A stretch of 64,000 nucleotides of DNA. It comes from Rhododendron vialii (taxonomy: Eukaryota; Streptophyta; Magnoliopsida; Ericales; Ericaceae). The DNA lies in assembly GCF_030253575.1 (NCBI RefSeq), contig NC_080562.1, positions 40,711,852 through 40,775,851 of the forward strand, given 5' to 3'. Positions 36,281 to 49,100 of this stretch are shown here, piece by piece. The position numbers and the translations under genes were made by a program. Position 1 is the first letter of the stretch; the number at the start of each line of letters is the position of its first letter. Under the pieces are notes generated by a model. That model ran no database searches. It was not told the DNA's origin and saw nothing but the letters and a program-made list of their open reading frames with translations.

Positions 36281-36328
<48 letters not shown>
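36207..36328. repeat. Two (GA)n microsatellites upstream of the START gene
   Basis: GA runs at about 36207-36246 and 36280-36328, each preceded by CATTTCCAAGGAGA. The repeated lead-in shows that a short segment was duplicated together with the microsatellite. It lies 230-350 bp before the START gene start codon and probably within its 5' UTR or promoter. Confidence 0.9.
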
Positions 36329-36559
36329 CGAGGAATTTTCACTTGGTTTGAATGAATAAAAGAGGTGGAGAAGAAAATGATGAAAGATAAAGATGCAGTA
36401 GTGATATCAACTTTCATTGATCTGTTCTATTTCTCACCAAAATGAAGAGATTTGGTGAGACCCTTTCTCTCACAGTGTTAGAAGGTGTTTTCTATGCCTT
36501 TGACGAATCTCAAAGGCGTTTTTTGTTCGTTGGTTTCATTTTTTTCAGGTGTGCGCAAG

Positions 36560-39500
36560 ATGGACTCCGGAAAAGAACCAAAAGGCTTTGAGGTAAATGG
36601 GCTTACCTAGCTGGTACAAACATTTAACTAGGGTGTAATTTCGTTTACGTGGGCCTTGATTGGTGATATGACTGTGTTTCTGACTTTGCATGGGTTGCTT
36701 TTTTTACCCTACATGTATGACGAAACCCTAGCTAAAATCTTCTGCCAAGAAAATAATGACGACCATAAAATCTAAACAATATATCAAGTTACGTACGTAA
36801 CCCTTCTGCTACGATTTACGGGTTTGCACTCTGTTAGATTTTAAGTTCGAAATCTCCTAACTGATAATCAACTCTTATAGGATTAGTCCATATAGGACTT
36901 GTTTCATTTTTAATTGGACTCTCGTCTAGCTGAACGGTAGAATCTGTCCTTTGGGAATCAGTCGATGTTCCGCTGAAGCTGGCCTAACACTCTGAATTAT
37001 CCCCCAAAAAATACTGTGGGTCTCGATATAACTTTATAAGGATGTGTGTGGATAAATAAACATGGAATATCGTATACACAAAACTGCATGCTATGAGATT
37101 TTAGAAGACAAACTAATTTGTAGATTACATGGACAATAAAAAAGCTAAAGAATCCGGTATGAGGCCAAAAGAAAGAAAAGGTGTCAAGCATACTCACAGC
37201 AACTCATTGGGTGGCCGATCAAAAAAAAAAACAACTCATTGGGTGGTGAAAATGTCCACATAATGTCAAAAGATTAGATGACGTATATTTCAGATTTAGA
37301 TCAGATGAATATCAATGCATTTCTTACTTATTAACTACGGCTCTAAGAGTTGTCGACTCTAGTTCATACTTATTTTCATGTAAATATAGATATGTCTTTC
37401 TGTTTAACTCTTGCATTTTGTATGCTTTCTTCTGAACCTATCTTCCTCTAAACGACAGACAGAAAATCCTTTGCCAGCCGATACATCGCCGAAGACTCAT
37501 GAAAATTCGCCAACCGCACCAAATGCAAAACACCTGCAGTCCCCAATGGAGCTAGAAACATATGATTATATCCCTAGAGCAAGTGATCTTCTCATATCGG
37601 TTTCAGTTCGAGCTGATGTGAATAAGCACAAGATCACAAATCTTGTAATATCAGCAATGGAGGAAATCAGGCAATTGGTCATTGAGCAAGAGGCTTTGTG
37701 GGTGTTTGACATGGAGGCAGGAACTTGTAGCCTCAATGTGGGTGAATATAAGAGGAGATTTAGTCCTCTTGATCCCACGTTGGACGAAATCGTTAGGATG
37801 ATTAAAACACAAGAACCGATTCTAGGGATTCCGAATTTGAATGCGGAGGTTGAGATTTTGCCAGAAGTTGGATCAGCATGCTTGGAAAGAGAAGCTTCCA
37901 GAGATATCGCAGTCGTCTGCATGAATCCAGTGAATCTTGTTCAGATGTTTATGGACGTGGTAGGTTTTCTACAATTCAATCTGAGTTTGCACTATCTAAA
38001 GAAAAAAAAAATTTGGGTGAAATTTTTATACTTTTTCAAATCGTCTGGATTACTGGAATTTCAGAACTAAAGTTTTTTTTTTTGGGATAGAAATGGGAAA
38101 AAAAAATCCAATAAAGACAAAACTAAGCATGGTTTATTTAAACTTATTTTCGTATGTAATGAACTTCTTTTGATTGAGTCGATATCTTTATTATTCTTAC
38201 TTATCTAGTCCAGACAATTCGAAAAAGCTAAAATAACTTGCCAATTAAAAGCTAAAAAATACTACTTCAGATGAAAATAAGCGGAATACAAAAATGAAAA
38301 GGGAAATGAAGAGGGTCCAAACTCAGCCTAGGTAACCATGTCATTATGGTATTCTTAATCTGAATTCTGAAGTGACAAAATAACTCTTCTTTTTTTTTTT
38401 TCCATTGTTGAAATATCTGCAGGTTCAGTGGTCAAGGATGTTTTCTAGTATTGTATCAAAGGCAGAAATACTAGAAGTCATATCAGAGGGAAAGGGGAGC
38501 AGCCTCGATGGAGCTCTACAAGTGGTAATAAATCAGACATTTCTTTCCAACATTGTCCCCCTTTGGGAGTTTTCAAATGTTTTTTTTTTTTTTTGAGCGG
38601 AACCGACCCCTTATGTTGATAGTTTTGAGAACTTACAAGTTCTATTCTGTGAGATTAAAAGTGGATAATCAAACATTGATCTCAAAGTACTTAGAAAGAT
38701 CGATAGACAAACAAAACAGGACAAACAGAGAGCAGTATGTATCGAAAAGAATAATTTGGCCTTAATGCATGATATTGTTTGATCAGATGACAGCAGAATT
38801 CCACATCTCTTCACCTCTTGTTCAGACTAGGGAGAGTTACTTTGCAAGGTACTGTAAACAGTTATCCGTTAACGTCTGGGCAGTGGTCGATGTTTCTCTG
38901 GAAAGCATTTTCCCTAACCCGACGGCAAGGTTCCTGAGAAGGCCATCAGGTTGTTTCATCCAACCTATGGGAAATGGATACTCAAAGGTAAATTGAAAAT
39001 GGAAATTTTAAGGGGCGTTTGGTAACGTTTCCAGTTTTTTTTTTGTTTATATTGTTTTCGAAAATGTTGCAGGTCCTGTGGATTGAACACTTGGAAGTGG
39101 ATAACACACTAGTCCACCGTTTATTCAAGCCACTGGTTACATCTGGTTTGGCATTTGGTGCAAAACGATGGCTTGGAACCATGGCTTGCCAGTGTGATCG
39201 GCTGGCATCGTACATGGATGATCGCGGTAGATGTTTTACTTTTTAACATGTCCAAGATTCTCAAAAAAAAAAAAAAATTCAAATCCAAGGACAAAGAGAA
39301 ACACAAAAAGGAATCACAAAATGCAATGTTGGAATCAGTTATGTGACCTAGGTGGAGCCTTCAGACCCCGTTCGTTTAAGGATTTTGGATTCTAATCATT
39401 ATTTTATTTCTCTTCAATCATTACTCTCATTTTTCTCTCGGTCTTTCTTCAATCATTACTCATATTTCCAATCACTACTATATTTCTCTCTCCACTCACT

Positions 39501-42185
39501 ATTTCTTGTTTATGTGTTTATTCGTATAGGTAGACTTTAAGTAAGACACAATTATTCTACGTACGGTTTATGATTCTAATTAAATTGTTGTATTGCAACG
39601 CGGGAGGATCATATTTAGACAGTATTTATCAATCAATTTTGATTGTTGTGGTCGTAAATTAGTTGAACTCATTACTGTTAAAAAAAAGAAATTGGGTTTC
39701 AATCATAATTTTTTAATTTTTAGATACCTCTAGTCATGACGAAGGAATAATTTACAAAAAATATCAACGAAAAATTAACAAATGTGATTTTTTTTTAAAT
39801 AAAGACAAAAAAAAAAGAGTAAGCCATTTGACTTATTAGGCCAAAATAGGCCTTAGTACGAGTTACATCAACCAATATACAAAGAACAAATATAACGGAC
39901 ACAACTTTAAAACATAACTCCGGACATAGTTGTGTCCAAAGCCAATGCACAATATCCACACACATGCAACGGCGCCGGACAGAATTGTGTCTCAAGTTTT
40001 AATTTGTTTCAAAATTGTGTTTCTAAACTTTTTTCATATACAAATCCTTAAGAAATAGTACCAAAATTGAGGAGTAGTACTACAATCAACTCACTAGTTA
40101 CAGTATTTTGTTCTAATCCTATTGATTTGTGCAATATTGACGCATGCAGTACCCATAATGCAAGATGGAAGGAAGAGCATTTTAAAGCTTGCGGACCGAA
40201 TGACGAGAAGCTACCATGCAGGTGTGAGTAGTACTGCATCTCCAGAAAACACATGGAAGCCAATACCAATTTCGGGCGCCGGAGACGTTTTGGTGACAAC
40301 CAGTTACAACGATGACGATCCAGAGACTCCTCGCGGTGTTTCCATAACGGTGGCGACCACCATATGGCTTCCTAACCAGCCCAAGAATGTTTTCGAGTTT
40401 CTTCGAAACGAGGATCATCGTAGCCAGGTAATCTGCTCTTATTGTTATGATTCTAGTGTCCCACATCGACTAGCTATTTATGGGTTTGACCTTGTGTATA
40501 TAAGTTGTTGGACACCATCTCATTGTAAGTCAGTTTTCAATGGTGATTTTTACCCATGAGTTTGTATCAAACGCGGAAAAAAGCAGTGCTACGGGCAGGG
40601 ACGGAATTAGGATTTCGTAAACCGGGGGCCGAATTATGAAGAGTAAGCACAAGTATTACCACTTTGTAGACAAGTAAATAGGTGTTTGATGTTCTAGTCT
40701 CAACCAACTATTGACATAGCTCGGAAATACTTCATAATTGTTTGAAATCCGGATGCCGAACGGCTTTATGCTCAAAATGATTAAGCTCCATTCTTGAAAA
40801 TGTTGTTTGAACTTCCCGGTTCCGGAATTGGAAAATACTAATAATAAGTAAAATGTGCATTGATATCCGAGAAGAGTGTATTAATAATTGTGAAAGTGTA
40901 TTAATATCCATGAGATATGTATCTGTTTGAAATTATTGGAATATTATCACCTACTTAGTGGGCTGAGATTAGCAAAGACAGTTCCTGAAAATACTTTCCA
41001 ATTGATCATGTGAACTTGAAGTATTCGTTTTACAATTAACTACAAAGGGTCCTTGGCCCCCATATGCCGGTTCCATCTCTGGCTACTGGCACACATATCC
41101 AACATTGAGCCGGGCACAAACATATGCAGAGTTGCGATGCATGTGAGAGCCATGTGCATCGAACGTCGGTAGGGCCAGCCCTGACATTTCAGGGGCCGAA
41201 GGTGAATTTGGAAGAGGGTTCTAGTTTTTTCTTTTAGGCTTGTATGTTTGGTACGTAGTAAAAAAAATTCTTTTTTGGACTTACATGTTGGGTAGTAAAA
41301 ATAGTTGGGCCCGGAGCCTAAAGCCAGCTGTTCTTGGGCCTTAGCCACGTACATCTATTTTCGGATCTGTGCAGCCGTCTAGACATCTGCATCTAACTAA
41401 AGCATTTTCCTGATGGAAAAGTGATTTAAGTTCTCATTTTGTTGGTGTTTAAAATGTAGTGGGATCTTCTCTGTTTAAAACGCTGCAGTCAAGAAGCAAC
41501 CCGCGTTTGTACTGGCCATGATCCAGCAAACTGTGTTTCCATCATAAAAATCGATGTAAGCTTAACACTTCCCTTTTCTCTCTGAAAATTGAAAAATGAT
41601 TTCCGCACCCCTTTTAATCATCAAGCACTTCTTTTTTGTCAGTATTTACATGAAATTACTAAAATGTCATTATTTACTCCTTTTTATATATAAAGCGCAG
41701 TTTGAATAAAGACGAAAAAAAGAGTGCAAGTAGATAAAAGAGGAGTGTGAAAATCATTTCCCTTTGAAATTGTTTCAACGAATAATGTTAGGATACATGA
41801 AAGGTATCCATGAAAAGGTCCTTGTCAGTCTAAAACGCTGCTTGTTATGCAGACTTTACCACTGATATTCTACCTCCAAGAGAGCCAGACAACCTCAACG
41901 GGCTCATACGTGGTTTACGCGCCTGTTGACTTATTCACAATGAACTCGGTGTTAAGTGGCGACGATCCAGACAACGTCCAAATATTGGCCTCAGGATTCG
42001 CTGTGCTCCCCGATCGACCCAGAATTGGTGGGGAGGAAAACTGTGGTACCCTATTGACCATTGCTATTCGGGTAGTGGATCAACATTCATCGACGCCAGA
42101 GTATCTGCCGCCTATATCGGTGTTAACAGTTTACACCATCATCACTCAAACTGTTCAATTGATTAGGGCTGCAATAACACAGTGA
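36560..42185 (+). CDS. START-SAD protein of HD-ZIP class IV type lacking homeodomain and zipper
   Basis: Exons: 36560-36592, 37459-37959, 38423-38524, 38787-38987, 39073-39226, 40150-40427, 41460-41555, 41853-42185. All have GT-AG borders and closing phases; the product has 565 residues. From about residue 66 the protein follows the START domain of HD-ZIP IV factors (ANL2/HDG/PDF2 group): [92 protein letters not shown]. The SAD region follows: [75 protein letters not shown]. Class IV factors usually have 700-800 residues and begin with a homeodomain and a zipper loop zipper; the first 65 residues here contain neither. An extra 13-nt upstream exon (36442-36454) could add MKRFGVRK in frame. DNA binding is therefore doubtful; lipid/ligand binding or dimer interference is inferred only. 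Confidence 0.88.
36830..37010 (+). mobile_element. SINE-like fragment in intron 1 of the START gene
   Basis: Contains TTTAAGTTCGAAATCTCC (B-box-like), CAACTCTTATAGGATTAGTC, GAAGCTGGCCTAACACTCTG and a short A tail. It is a diverged relative of the SINE at 43730-43920. Confidence 0.5.
39665..39845. mobile_element. Partial relative of the 500-bp MITE, in a START-gene intron
   Basis: TTTCAATCATAATTTTTTAA TTTTTAGATACCTCTAGTCA TGACGA ... CGAAAAATTAACAAATGTG and a right end AAATAAAGACAAAAAA ... TTGACTTATTAGGCC match one core plus the right arm of the element at 33369-33868. The left arm is missing. Confidence 0.7.
40592..41100. mobile_element. Degenerate DNA element in a START-gene intron
   Basis: GGGCAGGGACGGAATTAGGA near the left and GCCGGTTCCATCTCTGGCTAC near the right are imperfect inverse partners, of the same general type as the element at 34181. 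The interior is AT-rich, without a recognisable frame. The boundaries are uncertain. Confidence 0.45.
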
Positions 42186-43135
42186 TGCGCACATAGCAAT
42201 GTGGAGAGAGAGGGAGGGAGAGAGAGAGACTGTTGAAGCCATGAATATGGTCCAGTGAAGATGGTATGTCAAAGCCATATTTTCCAACAGAACACAAAAC
42301 AGAACGTCTGCGTTAGTTTGTTCAGATGAGATATCCTAATTTGTGTTCATGGGTTTGGAAACTTTTAATAACCGGGTATCGAACTAAATGGCACAATCCA
42401 CTAACGGAGAATACTATTAAAGTCATGACAAAGCCCTCGCGTGAGAAATCCAAACCAAAAGCTTCCAGAAGCCCCTACTTACCAGGTGACTACGACTGCA
42501 CCAAGCCCTGGAAATTCATGTGTGGACCAGGGAATTCGAGTCTGAAGCAATTTGGTTGGCAGATCGTGCATGTATGAAGCGTTTTCCTCAAAACTACTGT
42601 TATAGATCAGCCTATGGCATTTTGCTTGCTTTTCTGATTGGAAAATTCACGATGTTCTTTACTAGACGGGCATCACAACGGCTGTAAAAAACATGGTGTA
42701 ATTGCTGATAATAAAAAAAGAGTGTAATTTCCACAAAAAATGTGCCTACTTTGTTCACCATTTTAAAAAACGGGCGAATGTTGGGTAGCATTGTGGATTG
42801 AAGCAAGAGCAATAGCCTCATACATGTACATGGATAAGCAATGCGGATGTGTATTCTTTTGGCTAACAGCAAAAAACTAGCTACTGTTTAGAAATATGTA
42901 TACCTACGTAATTGTAGTAAACCCCCTTCCTAAAGGGCATACCGTACTACAATAAACATGCAAGAAAAGAATCACAACGCCAATGTACAAACTAAGAGAT
43001 CAGCAGATTCTTTTACACAAATTCCCAGCCGAAACAGATCCTCATGTGATGTGTGGTTTAATAAACTCTCCAGGACTCACTATAATGGAAGTACATTATA
43101 GAGATGATGCGATACTTCCTGCCAGAGTATCTCAA
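42186..43135. other. Convergent intergenic region between START gene and AP5Z1
   Basis: The 3' ends of the two genes face each other here, 950 bp apart. A GA-rich stretch lies at 42203-42229. A plus frame at 42326-42577 is not recognised. This stretch should hold both 3' UTRs. Confidence 0.6.
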
Positions 43136-46100
43136 TTATCTTCTTGGAAGGATATCTGAGAAGGAAAAATCGTGGAAGGGAGGACCTGCACCAAAAAAAT
43201 TGATAGGAAAAATCTTCATCTCATGCTACTCAAGAAACCCTTGAAATCACAATTTTGTAATCATCTATAGAATTGGCAACATTTTTCACTCTTGTACCCC
43301 AAACTACATGAACATATCAGACTGTCCACCGCGATGTCATCTTGTTATCGCATTTAAGAAATATTTAGAGTAGAAGATTGTTGCCATTGGAAGAGAAGAT
43401 TTGGAGACAGCTAAGAATGCATGTCAGAACTTACCTTCTTGTTTACCTAGAATGTAAAATGGAATATCAACAACCATTTTTGTGGCCCCCTCATTCCAAT
43501 TGACCGTGCCTGGGTTCTGCATATATCCGTGTGAAGGTCGTGAAGGACCCAAGATTGACAAGCATATTGCAGGTTCATTCATTAAGCCTAAATAATCACG
43601 AGCACGTCTCCAGACCCTTGCATCAGATATCCGAGAACGGGCCACCTAATACGCAAATCCAAATTAATCTATGCTGGCCAAATTATGTATTGAAATGTAA
43701 GGTACACAAAAAATCACAAATCAACCCCATGCCTGGGGCTTAGGGGTTTTCTCCCCCCTAGGTCTCAGGTTCGATTACTATCAACTCTTATAAGGCCAAT
43801 CCACACGGGGGCTTAACCCTACCTTCAATTGGGCCCCTCACTAGTGGACAGTGGAATTGTCTCCCAGGCATTAGCTCAGGTGCGTGTAAGTTGGCCCAGT
43901 CACCTCCATTTATAAAAGAACAGTAAGTAACAAACACCCCCATGATTTCTTGTAGCCTAGTTTACCATTGATTGTGGACTTGAATCTTGATCTTTCTATC
44001 TCCCCTTAGTGGACGGTGGTATCCTCTCAGAAATTAGTCATGATGAGCGTAAGCTCGCCCAGACACCCTGATACTCCAAATATAAAAAAAAAAATAGTAA
44101 TAAAAAACAATAAAAAATCAAAAGTGGAGCATGATTTCTCATAGCCTAGTTCACCATTTGATCGTGGACTTGATCTTTCTCTCTCCCCTCTATTAGGGAC
44201 AACTACCATGCAACGTTCTTGCATTCCTTTGTTTCCATTCATCTTTATCTTTTTTTCCTTTTGATGAGTAGTTTGCAATCATCATTTTGAATTACTCGTC
44301 ATCAGTCCTTTTTTTGAGCAAAAATCATTATCAAAACAATTTTTTGTATCAAATGATTATGTAGAATGACAAGACTAACCTTGGCCAATGATACCCGAGC
44401 CCTTGGAAGTAAATCACGGTGATGCGTGGCAAGCTTTGCTATAGCGGTGACAACAAAACAAAGAAGTCTTGACTGCAATGATTTTCTTGATGCTGAACTG
44501 CCAGAGCTAAGAGTTGACTCCATTAGACCCAAACGACTGCCAAACAAATGGTAGAAAGAGAAGATATAAGTCAGCATGCCACAGAAAAAACCATGAAGCA
44601 AATCTCTGAGTATGAAAAAAGCTATATCTGCAACAAAAATGTACCTGGAGGAGAGGTTTTCATACAAAAGTAGTTCCAAACTCTCAAAAAGTTCACGAGC
44701 TGCATCTTTGTGAGATTCACCACCCCCTCCATGCTCTCCAATGGCCCAACACAATTGTAATGCCAACTCTGTCTATGATGAGAAGAAACTTATTGTTGAA
44801 TAACTCCAGCATCTACAAAACAAGGGAATAACCATTTCTTTTTTTTCTACTTTTTGTTTCTGGTCCTTCTGGATATACTGAAATCAACTGACCTTTGCAG
44901 GGCCGTCATAAGCTTCTCCAAGTCTGTCTATTATCGGTTTCTGCAAAGGTTTAATGCAAGAATCTTCAAACCGCTGAATAAAAGAAATGATCATAATTTC
45001 TCTCCTACCTAGAAATAATGAATTAGTTGCCTCATGCACAAATGCCATTTGATCCCATCTGCTTTCTCTATACTTAAACTGAAAAGATACTTCAGCAGGA
45101 GCTCTAATTAACTTCGGTTACATTTGCTACTGATGCAATATGGCTCTTGTTTTTACAGAATTTCACATGAAACTAATTAGTGAACAAATAATTTTTTCCC
45201 ACAAAAAAACCATACCACAACAAACAATCTGGAAATTCTTATAAAAACGGACTTAAGCAACAACATTCTAATAACATGTGCAGAACCAAATTGTAAGATT
45301 TGTGCTACGTGAAGCAAAACCAGCAATCCAAGAGAAAAGCAAGAGAGTAGAAAGTAAGGGATTTAAACATCAAAAGTTTTATTTGCATTCCTGCTTACTA
45401 TTTCTACACATACAATTATACAATACAAATTTGAACAATGATTCTAAGGCAAATCATCAATAAAGCTCCTTGAGAAGTGCGACAAAAAGTTGCAGGCCTG
45501 ATGTGGTGAGGAGAATACCTTGAGAAGTGCGACAAAATCAGGAGATTGTTGGAATGCAGCAAGCATGAATTCTAAGAGCCTCTTTTGAACCTACAAAGGA
45601 TAAATCATGATACGTTGTAAATCTTTCAAGCACAGATCTAAATTCAAACCTTAAATAAACAACCATCCGCAGAGTTGTAGGCAGTGAATTGCAACCAAAG
45701 GTTTATATATGTGATTTAGCACCAATAGAATACGAAGCAGCAAGGAAGAAGCTGAGAGTGTAAAAGAGAAAAATCGACAATTTATAGAGGGTTAAAAACC
45801 AAAGAGGAAGAGGTGGTGAGGGAGAATGCGCCAGAAGAAACTATGCAAAATCTACTAATACTCGTTACCAACCTTTTCTATAAGTCTTAGTACTAGCCTT
45901 TCCCATAAGTCTTAACAAAACAAAATACAAAATTACACTCCAGATGAAGTCCTAAATAATTTGGATTTACAGATAACTGTAACTCTCAATTGTTGCCTCA
46001 ATCTCCATTGACTCTACCCAGCTGAATACATCTCTCCGACTGCACATAATATTACTACAAACTATTCTGGATCAAAGCAGCACCTGTGTTATATCAGTCA

Positions 46101-49100
46101 AAGTGATCCTCGATGCAAGCCAGTCCAAGGAAGCATTGAATTTAATGCTGCCTCCAATATATTATAAGATATTGGTCCTATTGGATCTACCCATTGGCCT
46201 TCTATAACATGGCAAAGAATGGGAGGGGACACGGCTGAAAAAAGTACAGTGGAAACATCCTCCTCAAAAACTCCATTTATATGATAATCAACCCAACAGT
46301 AAAGAAACAAGTTACTCTTAGTCTTAGGTACCTCTTCCTATCACATTTTTCTCGCTCTTAATGGATATTTCTAGTGTTGCTGAAGATATACTCCTTATAT
46401 TCAGACTTATCCCTACTTAACAAAACCCCTACATATAGTGGCCAACAGACAAAAATAGTAATCACATTCAAAATACAGTCCACAACAAACTTAAACTAAA
46501 AAGGCTCAAATTTGCTGTAGCTTCCTTCTGCATATAGATAATGTCCTATTCCTATATGTATTTAAACTGGAGAATAACTCAACCGTTTCGTTGTTGCTTC
46601 ATTCTCCACATGCATAGACACATCAGTCAAATTCATGGAGCTCGATTAACAGTGGTTGCGATGTCTGTAGGACACTGAGCTAGAGACTAAAAGAAAAACT
46701 AATATGATTAAACAAAATTAATGCTAAATTCTAGCAAAGAAAACAACGGAGGAGGAAAAAAGCATGGTTGTCACTGACCGACCCGAACTGAACCATAGTA
46801 AGCCTTGTGTCTCTATCAATTGGCTGTCCCTACTAAATGGAAAATGTCCCTTTCTACTGGTTACGACTTAATGAAAAACAATGTTTCCCAATGGAACTGC
46901 ATTTCCATGGTAAAATGTCGCCATAAGGATAAAACCTATAAAATATACACCAGTAGCTGTGATATGATTATTTTTGCATTTCTTCATGATGCCATGTGAC
47001 ATTTACAGGCAAAGATGTGGATGAATTGCATAACAATACAAGCCAAACAGACTGAGCAGTGCATCTTGCATGACACAGTATACGTTTGATTTGCTTTATA
47101 AGACCCACATAAATTATTCGCAAGCTTTAAATTCCCTTTAATGTTTAGGTATCTCGCTGCACATCTCAGTATGTTATCAATAGAAGCCTCGGAGGAGGAG
47201 GATGTAAGAGGTACTTACCTCATACGAGAAAATTTTGTCTGGAAATAGATTCGAATTTCTAGCCATAAGTAGGGGTATCAATGCACATATTAAAGCTGCA
47301 ATAGACATAAATTTCAAATTTGTCATCCAGGGTGCAAGGAGTTTCATGACTACTATAGGATATATGTTGGTTGGAAAATGGAAGCTTCAGCTACATTTAA
47401 AGATTGATGACCATAACATGAAATGTTCGCTATTAGAGACTGCTACAGACATACAATTATTGTCATCACACACTGCTATAGAGAAATACACATCAAGAAG
47501 TCTGGGAGTCATCCTGAGGGTTTGCTTCAGCCTATCAGAGTGGGGGGTGCTAACAGCGACCTGCAGAGCCACAGCCATCGCCGGGGAAGTCGAATGGCGT
47601 TCCTGAAATATCAACTAGACTGTTAATCATCTTTTGAAGTCTGACAAACAGACTAAGACGGAAAGACACAACCAAGAGGCAAAGGATATTATAGTAGAAG
47701 TCTCTTAATATGTTTCAAGTCTCTTAATTGTTTCAAGTATTGACCTATATAAAACATCATATGGTTAACCAATTCAGCGTCTTCTTTCACCAGTATTTCA
47801 AGTTCACAATAAAGCAAGCCAAAAGATTCAACATTAGCGCAATTTGTTTTACTGGGGAGGACATAGCTCGAAATAGTTTCCATGATTTGAAAGTCTGCAT
47901 AAGGGGACCATATAATTGAAGCCCACTTTGTTGACCGTTTGTACTGTTGTGATTGAGAGGGTAGAAAAGGAAATCATGTCATGGATTGATGCAGTGTATC
48001 TCTTTGGAAAGATGATTGGTTTTAGCGAATAGTCTGGTCTGGAATATCTCCAAAACATATTCATTGCAATTTTGAGGTAGTAATTTTTTTATTCATAAAA
48101 CCTCCAATTCTTTAGCTTTAATGTTTTCCGACTCTACGTCAACAGGGATATTATAAAGGCCTGAAGCTACTATGGAAGGGGCATACAGCAAGGCCATCAT
48201 TCTCATCTTTAAGGAGCTCAAGAAACAATGGATCAGCTACAGCCATCGTATTGCTATCTTCAGATTCAAAGTCTGGTCCTTCATCCCCTATGGTTGATCC
48301 AGTGTATGCTTCATCCATGAGTGCAAGCAGCATCTGCATCCACAGAGGAGTTGTCAATTGCAATACAAGTGCCAACCATTTTTCATATATCTTCTTCAGT
48401 ACCAAAAACAACCTCAGGAGCCGCACTCTTCTGGAGTGAAGCTATGCTGCTGCCAATCAGTGATCCTGAGTTCCGTTCAACCTTTTCCAATGCCACTACC
48501 AATACTGGTGTAAAGAGAACAGAGGCATCAGTTACTCATTTTTCTCTTCACACCACGCAATCTGTGAAGCACACATATTCCTATCATAAAAAGCTAACTG
48601 CTGGAAGTTGATCAAGCCACATCAGCAATTTCAAACGGTACATTGCACAGCATTGCGAACAATACCTAGGTGCTAGGGAAGCCGAAAAAATAGGAAAACA
48701 ACAAACAACAGCTATCTTCTATTATAAACAATCATTACTCGCAAAGCGGAGAACTGTCCAATTTTTTCGCTCATTCGAAAATCAACAAATTAAAATTTTG
48801 GGTCCATTTTGCAGGTTTTTTTGAAGTTTAACCTCTTTCGATTGAGGCCTTTCGGTGTATGGAACCATTTGACAAGATCAATGGATAAGAGTACAAAATT
48901 AGTATTGGCAGCTGATAGAGTATCCACGGGTCCAATTGGTGAAATGAGTAAAGAGTAGATACCATCAAAGAAAGAAAAACAAAACAGCAGAATGTAGAAA
49001 AACTCACTTGGTAAGTCAATGAGAGATGGGAATAGCGGAAGAAATGACCCAGGCGACATCAACGATGGAAACACCGTCAGGAATAATTTTTCTAATCTGC

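Noticed and set aside
36997..37197. Frame before START exon 2, considered as a missing homeodomain exon
   Set aside because: It contains no WFQNR or basic helix and is on the opposite strand. It overlaps a SINE-like fragment.
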